NCBI GenBank assembly: GCA_023525975.1
Contig: CM042039.1
Coordinates: 19,250,501-19,314,500 of the forward strand
DNA from: Smallanthus sonchifolius
Taxonomy: Eukaryota > Streptophyta > Magnoliopsida > Asterales > Asteraceae
Direction of reading: 5' to 3'
Length of the DNA stretch: 64,000 nucleotides
Each line of letters opens with the position of its first letter. Position 1 is the stretch's first letter. The translations under genes were made by a program, and so were the position numbers. The notes beneath the pieces were generated by a model. The model was not told the DNA's origin, did not search any database, and saw nothing but the letters and a program-made list of their open reading frames with translations. This document shows, piece by piece, positions 1 to 10,978 of the stretch.

Positions 1-650
1 AAGATACTTATATATTAAGGAAGTGTCTTTATTTTAAATCACCGTTAGAAGTTCTAAGTTTCTTTTTTCTTATTTACCGCATTTACTCTCCACTTCTTTA
101 AGTAAACAATTACTATCACAAGTTGCCTAATTAAAATTCATATCTTGTTTATATTTATAGGTTATCTTAATTTAAAAAGTGAAAGATAAAATCGAAATAA
201 CAGGAGAGAAGAATCTTTACATTAAGTTAAAATAGGAAACACGATTTTGATGATTATAAAACTCTCCGATTATCTCTCGACCGTCATGCATCCAGATTAT
301 TTTTTATACATATATATATATATATATATATACAATCCAGCAGTACGTTTGTTTAACATCTTCTCCTCCAAGTAGAGCATTCAAGTTTCCTGCAATCAGC
401 GAGAGCGATGGAAGATGACTGAAGTAACTACTTACGGAACTTGAAGGGCGACAAATTTGAGATGATCAAGAGCGCCATCATGGTGGCTGCTTCCGATCAC
501 CCTCAAAACAAGAGAGACATGATCGCTCAAACCCTCTTCTCTTGCGACTTAATCAAGTGTACCGGTGATGGCAACCCACCACAGGTAGAGAAGCAATGAC
601 CAATGATTGTGCGAATTAAGATGAACAATGATCATTCAGAAAGTGATCCA
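1..650 (+). repeat. Left arm of a large inverted duplication (MED26-like promoter and 5' end)
   Basis: The reverse complement of about 22110-22699 reads almost the same as this stretch. Shared landmarks in order are the AAGTGTCTTTATTTTAAATC block near the start, the CTCTCCGATTATCTCTC block near 265, the GTACGTTTGTTTAACATCTT block near 345, and coding sequence around 470-620. The arm covers upstream sequence, presumed 5' UTR and the first codons of the MED26-like pseudogene. It may extend left of the window. Arms differ by small indels and substitutions, so the duplication is not recent. Confidence 0.88.
310..332. repeat. (AT)n microsatellite
   Basis: A run of alternating A and T lies in the presumed promoter or 5' UTR of the MED26-like pseudogene. 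The opposite arm of the inverted duplication has only a short form of it, so this run expanded or shrank after the duplication. Confidence 0.9.
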
Positions 651-1074
651 AAGGGTCCAGAAGAGAAAGTTTAGAATAATGATGAGGTTTTGAGGATGAA
701 GCGGATTCTTGATGATAAATCTGTTTCTGAGTCAGTGGTGTTGGGGTCGTTAAAGAGGCTTCTAAACATAAGGGTGTCATTGAAAACCCTCGAGGCAACA
801 GGAATTGGAAGATCGGTTAGGGTTCTTCAGAAACATGGATCCAAAGATGTTCGCCAGATTGCATGGGCACTCGTTAAAAAGTGGAAAGGTGTAGTGGATG
901 AATATATCAAAGAGTTTGAATACCGAAAGAAAGATTGATTCAGAAAAATTCAATGCAACAAAGAGAAAATTGCGTGAAGCTTATGAGGTAGCAGAAAAGA
1001 AGAAGATGAAGCGGAGAATAAAAGTGATACAGTTGCATGAGCTCACCAAGAAAGGCTTTTCTCTCCCAAAATAA
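408..1074 (+). pseudogene. Mediator subunit 26-like (TFIIS N-terminal domain) pseudogene
   Basis: From the ATG at 408 the frame reads MEDD, a stop at 420, then a MED26-like N-terminus (…MIKSAIMVAASDHPQ…, …LFSC…), stops near 595 and 672, and an open stretch to 938. The open stretch contains SLKRLLNIRVSLKTLEATGIG and RQIAWALVKKWK, the hallmarks of the TFIIS N-terminal/LW domain. After the stop at 936 the next frame continues DSEKFNATKRKL…HELTKKG to a stop at 1074, the conserved MED26 C-terminal segment, so there is one frameshift. Intact plant MED26 proteins belong to the Mediator head/tail interface used in RNA polymerase II transcription. With three in-frame stops plus a frameshift this copy should not make the protein. 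The lack of introns over 670 bp could reflect a retrocopy or a naturally compact gene; I cannot tell which. Confidence 0.82.
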
Positions 1075-1317
1075 GCTTTTGAAGATCGATGGGGTGGATT
1101 AGTTGACATTTTAATTTGTATTCAAGCTAGTATATACTATTATTAATCTTGTTTTAATTTTTCCTATAATTTTATCTTACAAATTAATCTTGAGTATGCA
1201 TTTGAATTGCTTGTGGTTAAAATTGTGATGTCTGTCTTAAAAAATCATGACTTCTTTGGAGAGGCATTTGAAATCATTCCAAAATCAAAATGTAGAGTCT
1301 GTGGACCATGACTTTGT

Positions 1318-2102
1318 TCGGATTCAGTGGAGATCAGTTTGACTTTTGTAAAACGGGTTTTGACAGAGAAATTAATTAATTCAGTTAATTAATAAATACG
1401 CAGCGGAAAAAGAAATCATAACCTATTTAACAGCACTGACAAACCGAACATGATCTGGTTATGAACACGCAAACACACAAAAGAAAACAATTAATCTACT
1501 GATGAGATTAATTATACCTTAGTGATTAATGATTAACCGGTTGAGACACCGAGGTACAACGAACCGATACTAGATCACGAACCGTAACGCGAGAGAACGG
1601 GAAGCGCCGGGGCTGGCCGGAAACGGGCAGGCAGCGACTGGTTTGGTGGTTCCGGAAGTCACAAAGGCATAATGCCTTTTCCTTCGTTTTGGTCGCTAGC
1701 TCCCTTGGGAGAAAAGCAAAACAACTCAACCAAAAAAAAACTTGCGGCTGACCTCTTATTATATGTACAAAACATATTTTTAGGTTTATTATTATATAAT
1801 AATAATAAACCCTACTAATTGTTTTCGGGCCCATAGTCCAATACGAGATGCACAAGCCCGAACTCATTTAATTGTTTTAATTAAAGATTAAAACAATATA
1901 TATATATATAATTATTATTTATAAACTAGTATAAATAATAATTCCCGTCTAACAAATATATAATATATCGTCTCGTTAACAGTTCGTAATTACCATTTAA
2001 GCAGGTTAAGTGGATTTAATGCTCGTTGCCATAGGTGTAACTCTTACGGGTCATAGCTCGGTCAGCCGCGTTGTCCATCGGGTCGGTCCATAAAATCCAA
2101 CA
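1318..2102 (-). repeat. 3' LTR of copia 1
   Basis: 785 bp, bounded on the element strand by TGTTGGATTTTATGG next to the polypurine tract and by an end that pairs with the 5' LTR end CTGAATCCCA. In this copy the terminal CA has mutated (the plus strand begins TCGGATT, against TGGGATT at 8020). The first about 470 bp match 8020-8489 closely. The 113-codon open frame inside is LTR noise. Confidence 0.9.
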
Positions 2103-2113
2103 ATCTCCCACTT
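2103..2113 (-). promoter_or_regulatory. Polypurine tract of copia 1
   Basis: On the minus strand AAGTGGGAGAT directly precedes the TGTTGG start of the 3' LTR. This is the standard second-strand priming site of plant copia elements. Confidence 0.85.
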
Positions 2114-2955
2114 GGACGATCCACGATAAATCAACGCAAACAGTCAGCGGCGCTGTAGCTGCACATGGTTGTCCCTAACAAGGTATGACGCTTTAAAGTC
2201 ATTAACCAAATATCTCGGTGTTAGTAACAGCTAACTAAAGTAAGACAATAGACTTATGGCAATAGTTGTCATTCATCCTTTCCGTATAAAACATCAATTG
2301 AATCAATGAGACATGGATTTAGTTCATTCTCATATGGCATTCAATTATTATTGTTCTCGATCAAGAATCAAAGTGGTCCAATCAAACACACAGTAAGTTT
2401 GGGTAAGGCCTTACACTTCACCAGTTTGAATCAACGAGGGCGCCACGATGCTTATCTGTAACATATAATGCAAGAGTACAGAATCCCTTATTGACTACAT
2501 ACAACTCCCACTGAACTTCAGAACTATTCCTAATCAAAGTCTTTATGACTGGCAGTTACGCGACAGCGTTTGACAGTAATTAAAGAATGGTTCTTGGTAA
2601 ACGATAGTTCTAGTACGTATCTCAGGTCAGAGGATACTAATGAGTATACCAATAGCAAAACATCTTATGACAAAGATCCATGAAGATGATTTGATGCGAG
2701 TTACATCCAACGTCATTCAAAATGAGGCCTGTGAAGTTCGGAGTCAACTCCTTGAGCCGAAGTTCAGAAAAGTCTTAATTCAGAGACGTTCCCACGAGTC
2801 TGACCGACTACGGATAATTAAGAATACAAGATTCATGGATTAAACGTATTAAAATCGAACACAGTTATAAGAATTCAGAATTGCATTTAAATCAGTAAAC
2901 CAAAAAGAATTCAAAAGTACAACTGTTTAAATGTTCGCACATTCAAAATACTAAA
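2114..2955 (-). other. 3' noncoding stretch of copia 1 between RNase H and polypurine tract
   Basis: About 840 bp without a convincing gene. The 67-codon plus-strand frame at 2640-2843 has no recognisable domain. I see no repeats here beyond ordinary AT-rich sequence. Confidence 0.6.
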
Positions 2956-5900
2956 TCAAAACATATAACTAGCAAATCTAAGACCAATAGCATCTCTATG
3001 AAGACCATGCTTGTCCTGAGTCATGGGCTTAGTAAACGGGTCCGCTAGGTTTTGATCTGTGTCTACTTTGCTTATCACGACGTCTCTACGTTCCACAATT
3101 TCCCGTATATAGTGGAACTTCCTTTGAATGTGCTTGGCTTTGTGATGAGATCTGGGCTCTTTGGCTTGAGCTATAGCACCTGTGTTATCACAAAGTATCT
3201 CGATTGGTTGGCGAATACTCGGAACCACATCGAGGTCAGTAATGAATTTCTTCATCCAAGCAGTTTCCTTAGCAGCATCTGATGCGGCTATATACTCAGA
3301 TTCGGTGGTTGAATCCGCCACTACACTCTGCTTGGAGCTTTTCCATGAGATAGCTCCTCCATTGAGAGTGAATACGAAACCTGACTGTGAGCGAGAGTCA
3401 TCTCGGTCAGTTTGAAAGCTAGCATCAGTGTAACACCGTACAGTGAGCTCCTCTTTCACTCCTCCAAATATTAAGAACATGTCTTTGGTCCTTCTTAAGT
3501 ACCTCAGGATGTTCTTGACTGCAGTCCAATGGGCAATGCCAGGACTTTGCTGGAAACGGCTAGTCATGCTTAAAGCATACGAGACGTCAGGTCTAGTGCA
3601 TAACATAGCATACATGATAGAACCAATTGCTGAGGCATATGGAATTGCTTCCATTTCCTTAATTTCAATGTCTGTGGAAGGAGATTGTGATTTGTTCAAC
3701 ACAGTGCCTTTAGTAATCAGAACAAAATGGACTTATTCAGTTTCCAGACCCTACTAGGATACTTTGGATCAACAAAACCGTCAGGCTGAACCATATAGAC
3801 ATCTTTAGAGAGATGTCCATTAAGAAAAGCGGTTTTGACATCCATTTGCCATATCTCGTAATCATGGTACGCGGCTATGGCAAGCAGTATTCTGATCGAT
3901 TTGATCATAGCAACGGGTGAGAAAGTTTCATCATAGTCAATACCTTGAGTTTGAGTGAAACCCTTTGCAAGTAGCCGTGCTTTATAGGTTTGTACAATAC
4001 CATGCATGTCGGTTTTTCTTTTAAAAATCCATTTGCTCCCTATTGCCCGAGAACCGGGGGGTAGTTCAATCAAGTCCCAGACCTGATTATCACGCATAGA
4101 TTGCATCTCGGCGTTCATGGCTTCAAGCCATTTCTCGGATTCAGGATCTGAGATAACAGATTTGTAGTTTGTAGGTTCGTCATTTGACTCAGCTACTAAC
4201 AGGACTTTAGAAGCTTCAAGATGCCATAGGTATCTATTAGGTTCTTTACGAGACCTGCTACTTCTGCAAACGCTTGTTTTTATGTCTGATTCATCAGCAA
4301 CAACTTCTTGTTGATCAGACGCTCCGACTTCCTCAGCGGTTGTTTGTGTTTCTCGAATTTCTTCATGATCCATAATATTATTTCCGGTTCCTCTATTTAG
4401 AAGATCTTCCTCGAGAAAGCGTCCTTTACTTTTGATGGAAACAATGTTTGCATCAGGATGATAGAAATAATATCCGCTTTTGTTGTAGTAACCGAAGAAA
4501 ACAACTTTTTCGCCTCTGGGATCGAGCTTGTCATCAGAATCGCTGGTGACATATGCATCACATCCCCATACTCTAAGGTAAGACAAATTGGGTTTAGACC
4601 CGTGCCATATCTCATATGGGGTTTTGTCCACCTTCTTAGTCGGTGCCAGATTTACAAGGCGGGCGGCGGTCATAAGAGCATAACTCCAGAAGGAGTGAGG
4701 CAAGTTAGTTCTACACATCATCGATCGAACCATATTAAGTAGGGTTCGATTTCTCCTCTCGCTCACGCCATTAAGTTGGGGTGTGCTAGGAGGAGTGGGC
4801 AGAGAAATAATTTCGTGCTTCTTCAAATGATTAAGAAATTCTAAGCTGAGATACTCGCCACCTCGATCTGATCGAAGTGCCTTGATAGATTTATTGAGTT
4901 GTTTCACTACTTCGTTTTGAAACTCTTTGAACTTTTCAAATGTTTCATGCTTGTGTTTCACAAGATAGACATAAGCATATCGACTATAATCGTCAATAAA
5001 TGAAATGAAGTATCTTTCATGATTTCTAGACATGGTTCTGAAAGGGCCACACACATCAGTGTGTATAAGGCCTAGCAGATCCTTGGCTCGTTTACCAACA
5101 TGGGTGAATGGGTCCTTTGTGAGTTTGCCAGCTAAACAAGACTCGTAATTATCAAATGAGTCATGTCCGGTAGGTTCAAGAATTCCCTCGGATTGGAGTC
5201 TTTTAATGCGTTCCTTGCTTATGTGGCCAAGTCGACAATGCCATAGAAAAGTATCATTAATGCCAGATTTGATACGTTTAGAAAGATTATATATGTTATT
5301 GTCAGTTTGAACGTCAATCTCATAAATACCGTTTTAAGGTTTAGCCTCAAAATAAAAGATATCATTTAAGTAGGCAGAAATAGCAATACCATTAAAAACG
5401 TACTTAAATCCTTGTTCAAACAATAAAGAAACTGAAATAATGTTTCTGGTTAAACCAGGTGCAAACAAACAATTGTTCAAAACAACCACAAGGCCAGAAG
5501 GACATGAGAGATGATATGTTCCAGTTGCAAGAACTGGTACTCTTTTCCCATTACCAACGATGAGCTCCATGTCGCCTTGTTTCAGCTTCTTCCAACTTTT
5601 AGGCTCCTGCAAGACATTAATGATGTGGTATCCACATCCAGTATCAAATACCCATGTGTTGCTAGAAACAGTAAAAATTTCAATAACATAAATGAGAATA
5701 CCTGAAGAGGTGCCCTCACCACTGGCCCTCTGCAGCTTCAGCTTGGCTAGATATTCAGGACAGTTACGTTTCTAGTGCCCCATTTTGTTGCATTCAAAGC
5801 ATTGGCGCTCCTCAGGAGGGAGTGCTTTTGAAGCTTTCTTGTTATTGTTGGTGGCAGGCTTGGCAGCAACATTAACCTTCTTCTAGCCTTTGCTATTAAA

Positions 5901-6581
5901 ACCTCTTTTCTTGGGGTTAGGCTTTTTAACACCAGCAGATCTGACCATCAGAACTTGATTCTTCTTTCCTTGGATGTTTATCTCGGCCGTTTTGAGCATA
6001 CCATGCAGCTCGGCCACTTTTTTCTCCAAGCCATTCATGTTGAAGTTCATTACGAATTGAGCATAGGAGCTTGGGAGAGAGTTTAAGATGAAATCAGTAG
6101 CCATGTCATCCTTCATGGGATATCCAAGTTTGTTCATCTAGTCGATGTACCCTTTCATCTTAAGTCCATGAGTACTAACAGGCGTGCCCTCTTGCATCGT
6201 GCAACGAATGAGCTGAGTCATGGTTTCATAGCGTTCTTGTCGGGCTTGTTTCAGGAACATGCCCTTAAGTTGCTCAATCATGTCAAAGGCATCCAGGTCC
6301 TCCATGCTCTTTTGGAGCTCACGGGACATGCAGGCTAGCATAACGCAGGCCACCTCAATGGCATCATCTCTTTGTTTTTCCCAGGCCTTACGAGCGGCAG
6401 CCGTGTTACCATCAGGTGCCTCAGGGACTGGTGCATCGAGAATATAGAGCTTATTGGCCATCTTGAGAACTATTCTCAGATTGCACTGTCACGAAAGAAA
6501 GTTGGTGTTATCCAGCTTTTCATTCTCAAAGATAGACTTGAGAGCGAAGTAGTTATTAGTATTATTATTTTCAGTAGACAT
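2956..6581 (-). pseudogene. Copia 1 gag-pol polyprotein remnant
   Basis: The gag start is best placed at the ATG at 6581 (MSTENNN…), in frame with MANKLYILDAPVPEAP, which begins at 6461. A TGA replaces a likely Trp just upstream of that, and another stop lies at 6138. A zinc knuckle (CFECNKMGH…C) near 5790 is broken by a stop. The protease motif DTGCGYH lies near 5630, the pre-integrase zinc region near 5200, and integrase core with SDRGGEYLS near 4860. RT begins (FKRKTDMHG…, QMDVKTAFLNG) and then ends abruptly at 3717. The next recognisable residues, from 3702 in another frame, are the distal RT/RNase H part (YASAIGSIMYAML, STTESEYIAA). The central RT including the YVDD catalytic loop is deleted, roughly 190 residues. 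Non-functional. Confidence 0.88.
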
Positions 6582-8003
6582 CTGTCAAGATAAGCAAAGA
6601 AAATAAATTAGTATAAAGAAAGTAAAAAATCCTTATTAATTTATGACCCAATTACAGAAATTGGAATAAGGAGTGAGAATCTAGCTAAATCAGTCACTAA
6701 TGGTAGCTGTGGCATACATCATTAGTAAGTGGGTAACTAGACTGACAATTAGTGTCAATTGTGGAAAGATGCACAATTCTCGTGTATGAGGCCGCTAAGA
6801 CAAGACATGTCTATGCATTGATACGTTTAGCCTCATCTATGCCCACTTTTAATCTCTTGACAGCTGGGGCATGTAACAAGAGAGAAAAGTAATAGTCGTC
6901 CTAAAACTGGTACTTGCGGAAGGGCCGGATGTGTCAACGAAACCCTTGCGCCTTGGAAGGATAAACTACGCATCCAGTGCAGTGATGTGGCTCCAAACAC
7001 CGATGTTTCGTTTTATGCTCCAAGTGTTCCTTATAATGGGATGACATAGACAATTGGTTTTAAATATGGGTTCCAATTTTAGTGTTTACTGAATAGGGTC
7101 AAACACAACGAATGATTAAATCATACGTGTGTTGTAAAAGCCAGTTTTACTATTTAAAGTCATGACAAATTTGATGAACTCTTTCATCTCGCAGGACACT
7201 TAATTTTAAATAACCTATTAAAACTAAGTTTGTCGCGACTTGAATAACCAGTTAATAGTTGAAAACTATTAAGTTATAAATTTTAAAATTAAATTTAGTT
7301 TAAATTGCAAAACTTTACCGGTTATTTATTTTATAAAAACAAGCCAGTTGTTAATTTTTATAAAATTTTACAAGTTGTAAAATTAGAACTTGTGGTGACA
7401 GATTGTGACATTTTAAAACTTCTTTTAAAACATTTTGTGTTTGGTTGATTTATAATAAATTTAAGTTATAAAAAATTAAAAGCAACCATAAAGCAAATAA
7501 ATATGTAAATCTTTTAGTGTCAAGTTTGTTTGATCTTGCTAGAGCCAGTTAGCAAGACCAAATGGGTCACGGGGTCCAAAAAAATAAAACAACCACAAGG
7601 ATGGACTTCCGTGCATCTAGTCATCTCAGATGACTCCCACTGACTCCATGATTCCTGTTGCGTCTTCAGATTTGTCTTCGGGTTTTTATTACATTACATA
7701 AAATAAAAAGCCTATTCTATTAAAACTTTGAGCCATCAAAAGTGGGCCAAAACCATAAAACCAAAAAACTGAATAATAAACACAAACAACTCAATCACAT
7801 GGGTCGGGCCAGATTTGCATATTCAACACAATCACATACGGGCAATAAATTTGGTCAAATAAAAAAAATTAAAAACGACCAAATTAATAAATAAAAAATT
7901 GCCCCAAAAAACAGATCAAATCAGAAACTTCAAGATAGTTAAAGTTTGTGATTAATCTAACCGGTGAAACCAGACCGGTTCCGATTTACGTGTTATAACC
8001 CAG
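6582..8003 (-). other. 5' leader of copia 1
   Basis: 1.4 kb between the primer-binding site and the gag ATG with no open frame of note. A long untranslated leader is ordinary for some plant copia lineages. AT-rich short direct repeats occur at 7200-7480, with no clear function. Confidence 0.6.
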
Positions 8004-8015
8004 GCTCTGATACCA
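8004..8015 (-). promoter_or_regulatory. tRNA-iMet primer-binding site of copia 1
   Basis: The minus strand reads TGGTATCAGAGC, complementary to the 3' end of plant initiator Met-tRNA. It sits four bases inside the 5' LTR end, as expected for minus-strand priming. Confidence 0.93.
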
Positions 8016-8019
8016 CTTT

Positions 8020-8489
8020 TGGGATTCAGTGGAGATCAGTTTGACTTTTGCAAAATGGGTTTTGACAGAGAAATTAATTAATTCAGTTAATTAATAAATA
8101 CGCAGCGGAAAAAGAAATCATAACCTATTTAACAGCACTGACAAACCGAACAGGATCTGGTTATGAACACGCAAACACACAAAAGAAAACAATTAATCTA
8201 CTGATGAGATTAATTATACCTTAGTGGTTAATGATTAACCGGTTGAGACACCGAGGTACAACAAACCGATGCTAGATCACGAACCGTAACACGAGAGAAC
8301 GGGAAGCGCCGGGGCTGGCCGAAAACGGACAGGCAGCGACTGGTTTGGTGGTCCAGGAAGTCACAAAGGCATAATGCCTTTTCCTTCGTTTTAGTCGCTA
8401 GCTCCCTTGGGATAAAAGCAAAACAACTCAGCCAAAAAAAAAACTTGTGGCTGACCTTTTATTACATGTACAAAACATATTTTTAGGTT
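8020..8489 (-). repeat. 5' LTR of copia 1, truncated
   Basis: Matches 1318-1789 with few substitutions, then stops after the AACATATTTTTAGGTTT block. The remaining about 310 bp of LTR, including the promoter-proximal end, are missing. About 100 bp of unidentified sequence (8490-8588) separates this break from the CACTA terminus. Confidence 0.88.
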
Positions 8490-8588
8490 TCAAAACCGGA
8501 CTGGACAGCGAACCGGATACCTTAAGAGATTCACCGGTTAAACCTACCCCCACCCCCCACAACAACAATGGTCTTGTTTTGAGACATC

Positions 8589-8915
8589 CACTACAACATT
8601 ATCACCCTATCCCGACGATTTTTTTTTACCTTATAGCGACGACTTGTCGTCGGTATAGCCTATACCGATGACATGTCGTCGGTATAGATGTCGTCGGTAT
8701 TGCCTTGTCCCAATAGGTCAAAGATGTCGTCGGTATAAGTGTCGTCGGCATAGGTCGACCTATGCCGACGACAAGTCGTCGCTATAGGGTTTCATTAAAA
8801 AATTCAAAAATAAATTCTATACCGACGACATGTCGTCGGTATAGGCTATTTCCAATTTTTTTTAATTAAATTTGGAAAAGACCTATGCCGACGACATGTC
8901 GTCGGTATAGGTTTT
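8589..8915. repeat. Left terminus and subterminal repeat array of CACTA 1
   Basis: The CACTACAACA end is followed by several copies of a palindrome with core CGACGACATGTCGTCG (a diverged copy near 8668, good copies near 8825 and 8890), often extended by TATACC on one side and GGTATA on the other. In En/Spm such subterminal repeats are bound by the TNPA-type protein; the same role here is inference. Confidence 0.87.
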
Positions 8916-9157
8916 TCTGTTTTTTTTAATTTACAAAATTTTCCATAAATATTTAATTTCTAATTACAAAAACCTGCAAATCAGATAATTCAAACCATTC
9001 AAAAATTGAAATCCAAAACATATTGTTCGATACAAAAACTTGTTCGACACACAAACCAAATATTCAAACATAAAGTTGTCCGACACACAAACATAAAAAT
9101 TGTTCAAACATTCAACAATAACACCGACAAAAAAGGCAAAGGCGCAACAACTTCAAG

Positions 9158-10899
9158 CTAATTATCGTCGCTGCTAGTTCGGCGTTCCCACATTCGACGC
9201 ATTTCATCCAATTGTTGTTGCATTTCAAGCATTTGTTGATTATGCACATGACGTTCTTCATCTCGTTGGGTTTCGTGTTGTTGATCTTGGACTTGTTGTT
9301 GAAGTTGAGTTACACGCTCATCCACTTCTTGCCAATGTGGTTGTGGAGGGGGTATTGAACAAATCCGGTGTGGGATTACTCACCACACGACCGACACCCC
9401 TGATATGGTCACGCCGATGACCCAATGCACGCTCCATGCATGCAAACTCATCGACAGCAGACGAGTCACCACCAGACTCAGCAAAGGATCTTGTATACTC
9501 CTCTTGGATTCGGTCTTGCATTAAACAATGTAATAAACAATCACTTGACTGTTTTACTAAAATTCGACAGCATAACTGCTGTAAAATGGATAACCAACCT
9601 GTTAAACTATAAGTTATAAACGACCCAAATTCACAAATTCCAATCAACCAACGCTAATAACAACAAATACTAATAATACTAGCAAAAATATTCAACAATT
9701 GGGCTCGAGTTGGATGTTTTAAGTCTATTAAAGTGTGTTTGAGTCATTTTAACCCATTTAAAGTTACAGTTGGATGTTCTAAGTTTATCAAAGTGTGTTT
9801 GGGTCATTTTGACCCGTTTTAATTTAAAGCTAGATATTTTAAGTCTCTTAAAGTGTGTTTAGGTCATTTAGACCCGTTTAAAGTTACAGTTGGATGTTCT
9901 AAGTCTAGTAAGTCTAACAACAAAATCATTTGACTTACATAATCTGATGATGCATTCGTGTTGGCCCAACCGGTCCCTTCTTTATAATGGGTCGATTTGA
10001 ACACATCAATTGGGCCGGTACCCTGTGAAAAATAAAAATAATATCACTAAGAATTAATAAGCATGTTTATATAATACTAACAATTGTATTTCATACCTCC
10101 ATGTGTCAGCGCTGGGCGTATGATTTGCTGCCATGGTAACTTGGGTAACGTTGTTGTGATCGGTTTTGTTTGTTCTTCTCCGAGCGGTTTTTATAGCTCG
10201 CATCTAAAAACAGCTCATTAATCAAAGTCTCCCAAGTTTCTTGACCAAGATCTTCTGGTGGATTATTCATCGCCGCCTCCACATCATCGTATCCCCCATT
10301 CTCCTCGAAGTGAACTTTCAACACTCTCTTGTGATCTTTATACGCCCTCTGACACTCGACGGTGATTCCGAGTTCAACACCTCGCCACTTATCAGTGTTT
10401 CTCTAAGAGTCCAAATCAAAATAATCATACAAATGGAAAGTAATTATAAATGTAATAGTTATGAAATTGTAAGTAATTATAAAACATCTATACTTACTAT
10501 AAGAGTGGGATATACGGCCCGTTTCTTCTCATTTGGAACCTTAGCCCAATTTGGATAATATGGAGGAACAACCTTTTCAACCTCCAATGAGATAGCACGG
10601 ATAAAATCCGAAGCGTTGGGACCCACAAACTTGTACCCCCCTCCATGAAGTTCTACATCAGTGGGAAGAGGCTTCCTCCCATTTTGCTCAAATTTCTTAT
10701 ACAATTTTAGGTTTTTGCCTTTAGATCGTCTTTTTTGGGAGGAACTACCTACATTGATACATGACATTCAAAAGTTAGGCAATTATAAAGACATCTATTA
10801 AACAATAACAAGTAACTTACCACCAGATCCAGTCGCACAACCCAAGTCGAAGTGATACGGACCCCCGTCTCCACCGTGTGATTGCGCCATTGTTGCCAT
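9158..10899 (-). pseudogene. TNPA-like (Ptta/En/Spm plant transposase family) gene, probably broken
   Basis: An exon-intron structure can be followed. Exon 1 runs from the ATG at 10899 to about 10821 (MATMAQSHGG…). Exon 2 is about 10748-10498 (KNLKLYKKFEQNGRKPLPTD…PNWAKVPNEKK). Exon 3 is about 10402-10097 (DKWRGVELGITVECQRAYK…SKSYAQR). Exon 4 is about 10022-9938, and exon 5 starts near 9600 and ends at the stop at 9160-9158 (…DERVTQLQQQ…, glutamine-rich, likely coiled coil). GT/AG borders are visible for introns 1-3. The pattern matches the Ptta/En/Spm family of accessory transposase proteins that bind subterminal repeats. A TGA at the end of exon 3 before HME looks like a premature stop. A 60-bp tandem repeat sits in the last intron. 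Confidence 0.75.
9708..9908. repeat. 60-bp tandem repeat, about 3.3 copies
   Basis: Units starting at 9708, 9768, 9828 and 9888 share AGTTGGATGTTCTAAGT, AAAGTGTGTTT and GACCCGTTT blocks. They lie in an intron of the TNPA-like gene. Confidence 0.85.
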
Positions 10900-10978
10900 T
10901 TTTCTTACAACAAAATTTATTAGTAAGCACAAATAATTATTAGTTAACAAAGACAGATAGTACATTTTTAACATACAT

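Larger units (their letters stand above)
1318..8489 (-). mobile_element. Copia LTR retrotransposon 1, defective, 5' LTR truncated
   Basis: On the minus strand the order is partial 5' LTR (8020-8489), primer-binding site (8004-8015), gag, protease, integrase, reverse transcriptase, RNase H, polypurine tract (2103-2113) and full 3' LTR (1318-2102). Protease-integrase-RT order is diagnostic of Ty1/copia. The 5' LTR stops matching the 3' LTR at about 8489, and a 5-bp target duplication cannot be seen because that end is lost. The polyprotein has many stops and a large RT deletion, so the element is dead. Confidence 0.92.

Noticed and set aside
1526..1867. 113-codon minus-strand frame
   Set aside because: Lies within the copia 1 3' LTR and the matching 5' LTR does not keep a protein-like frame.
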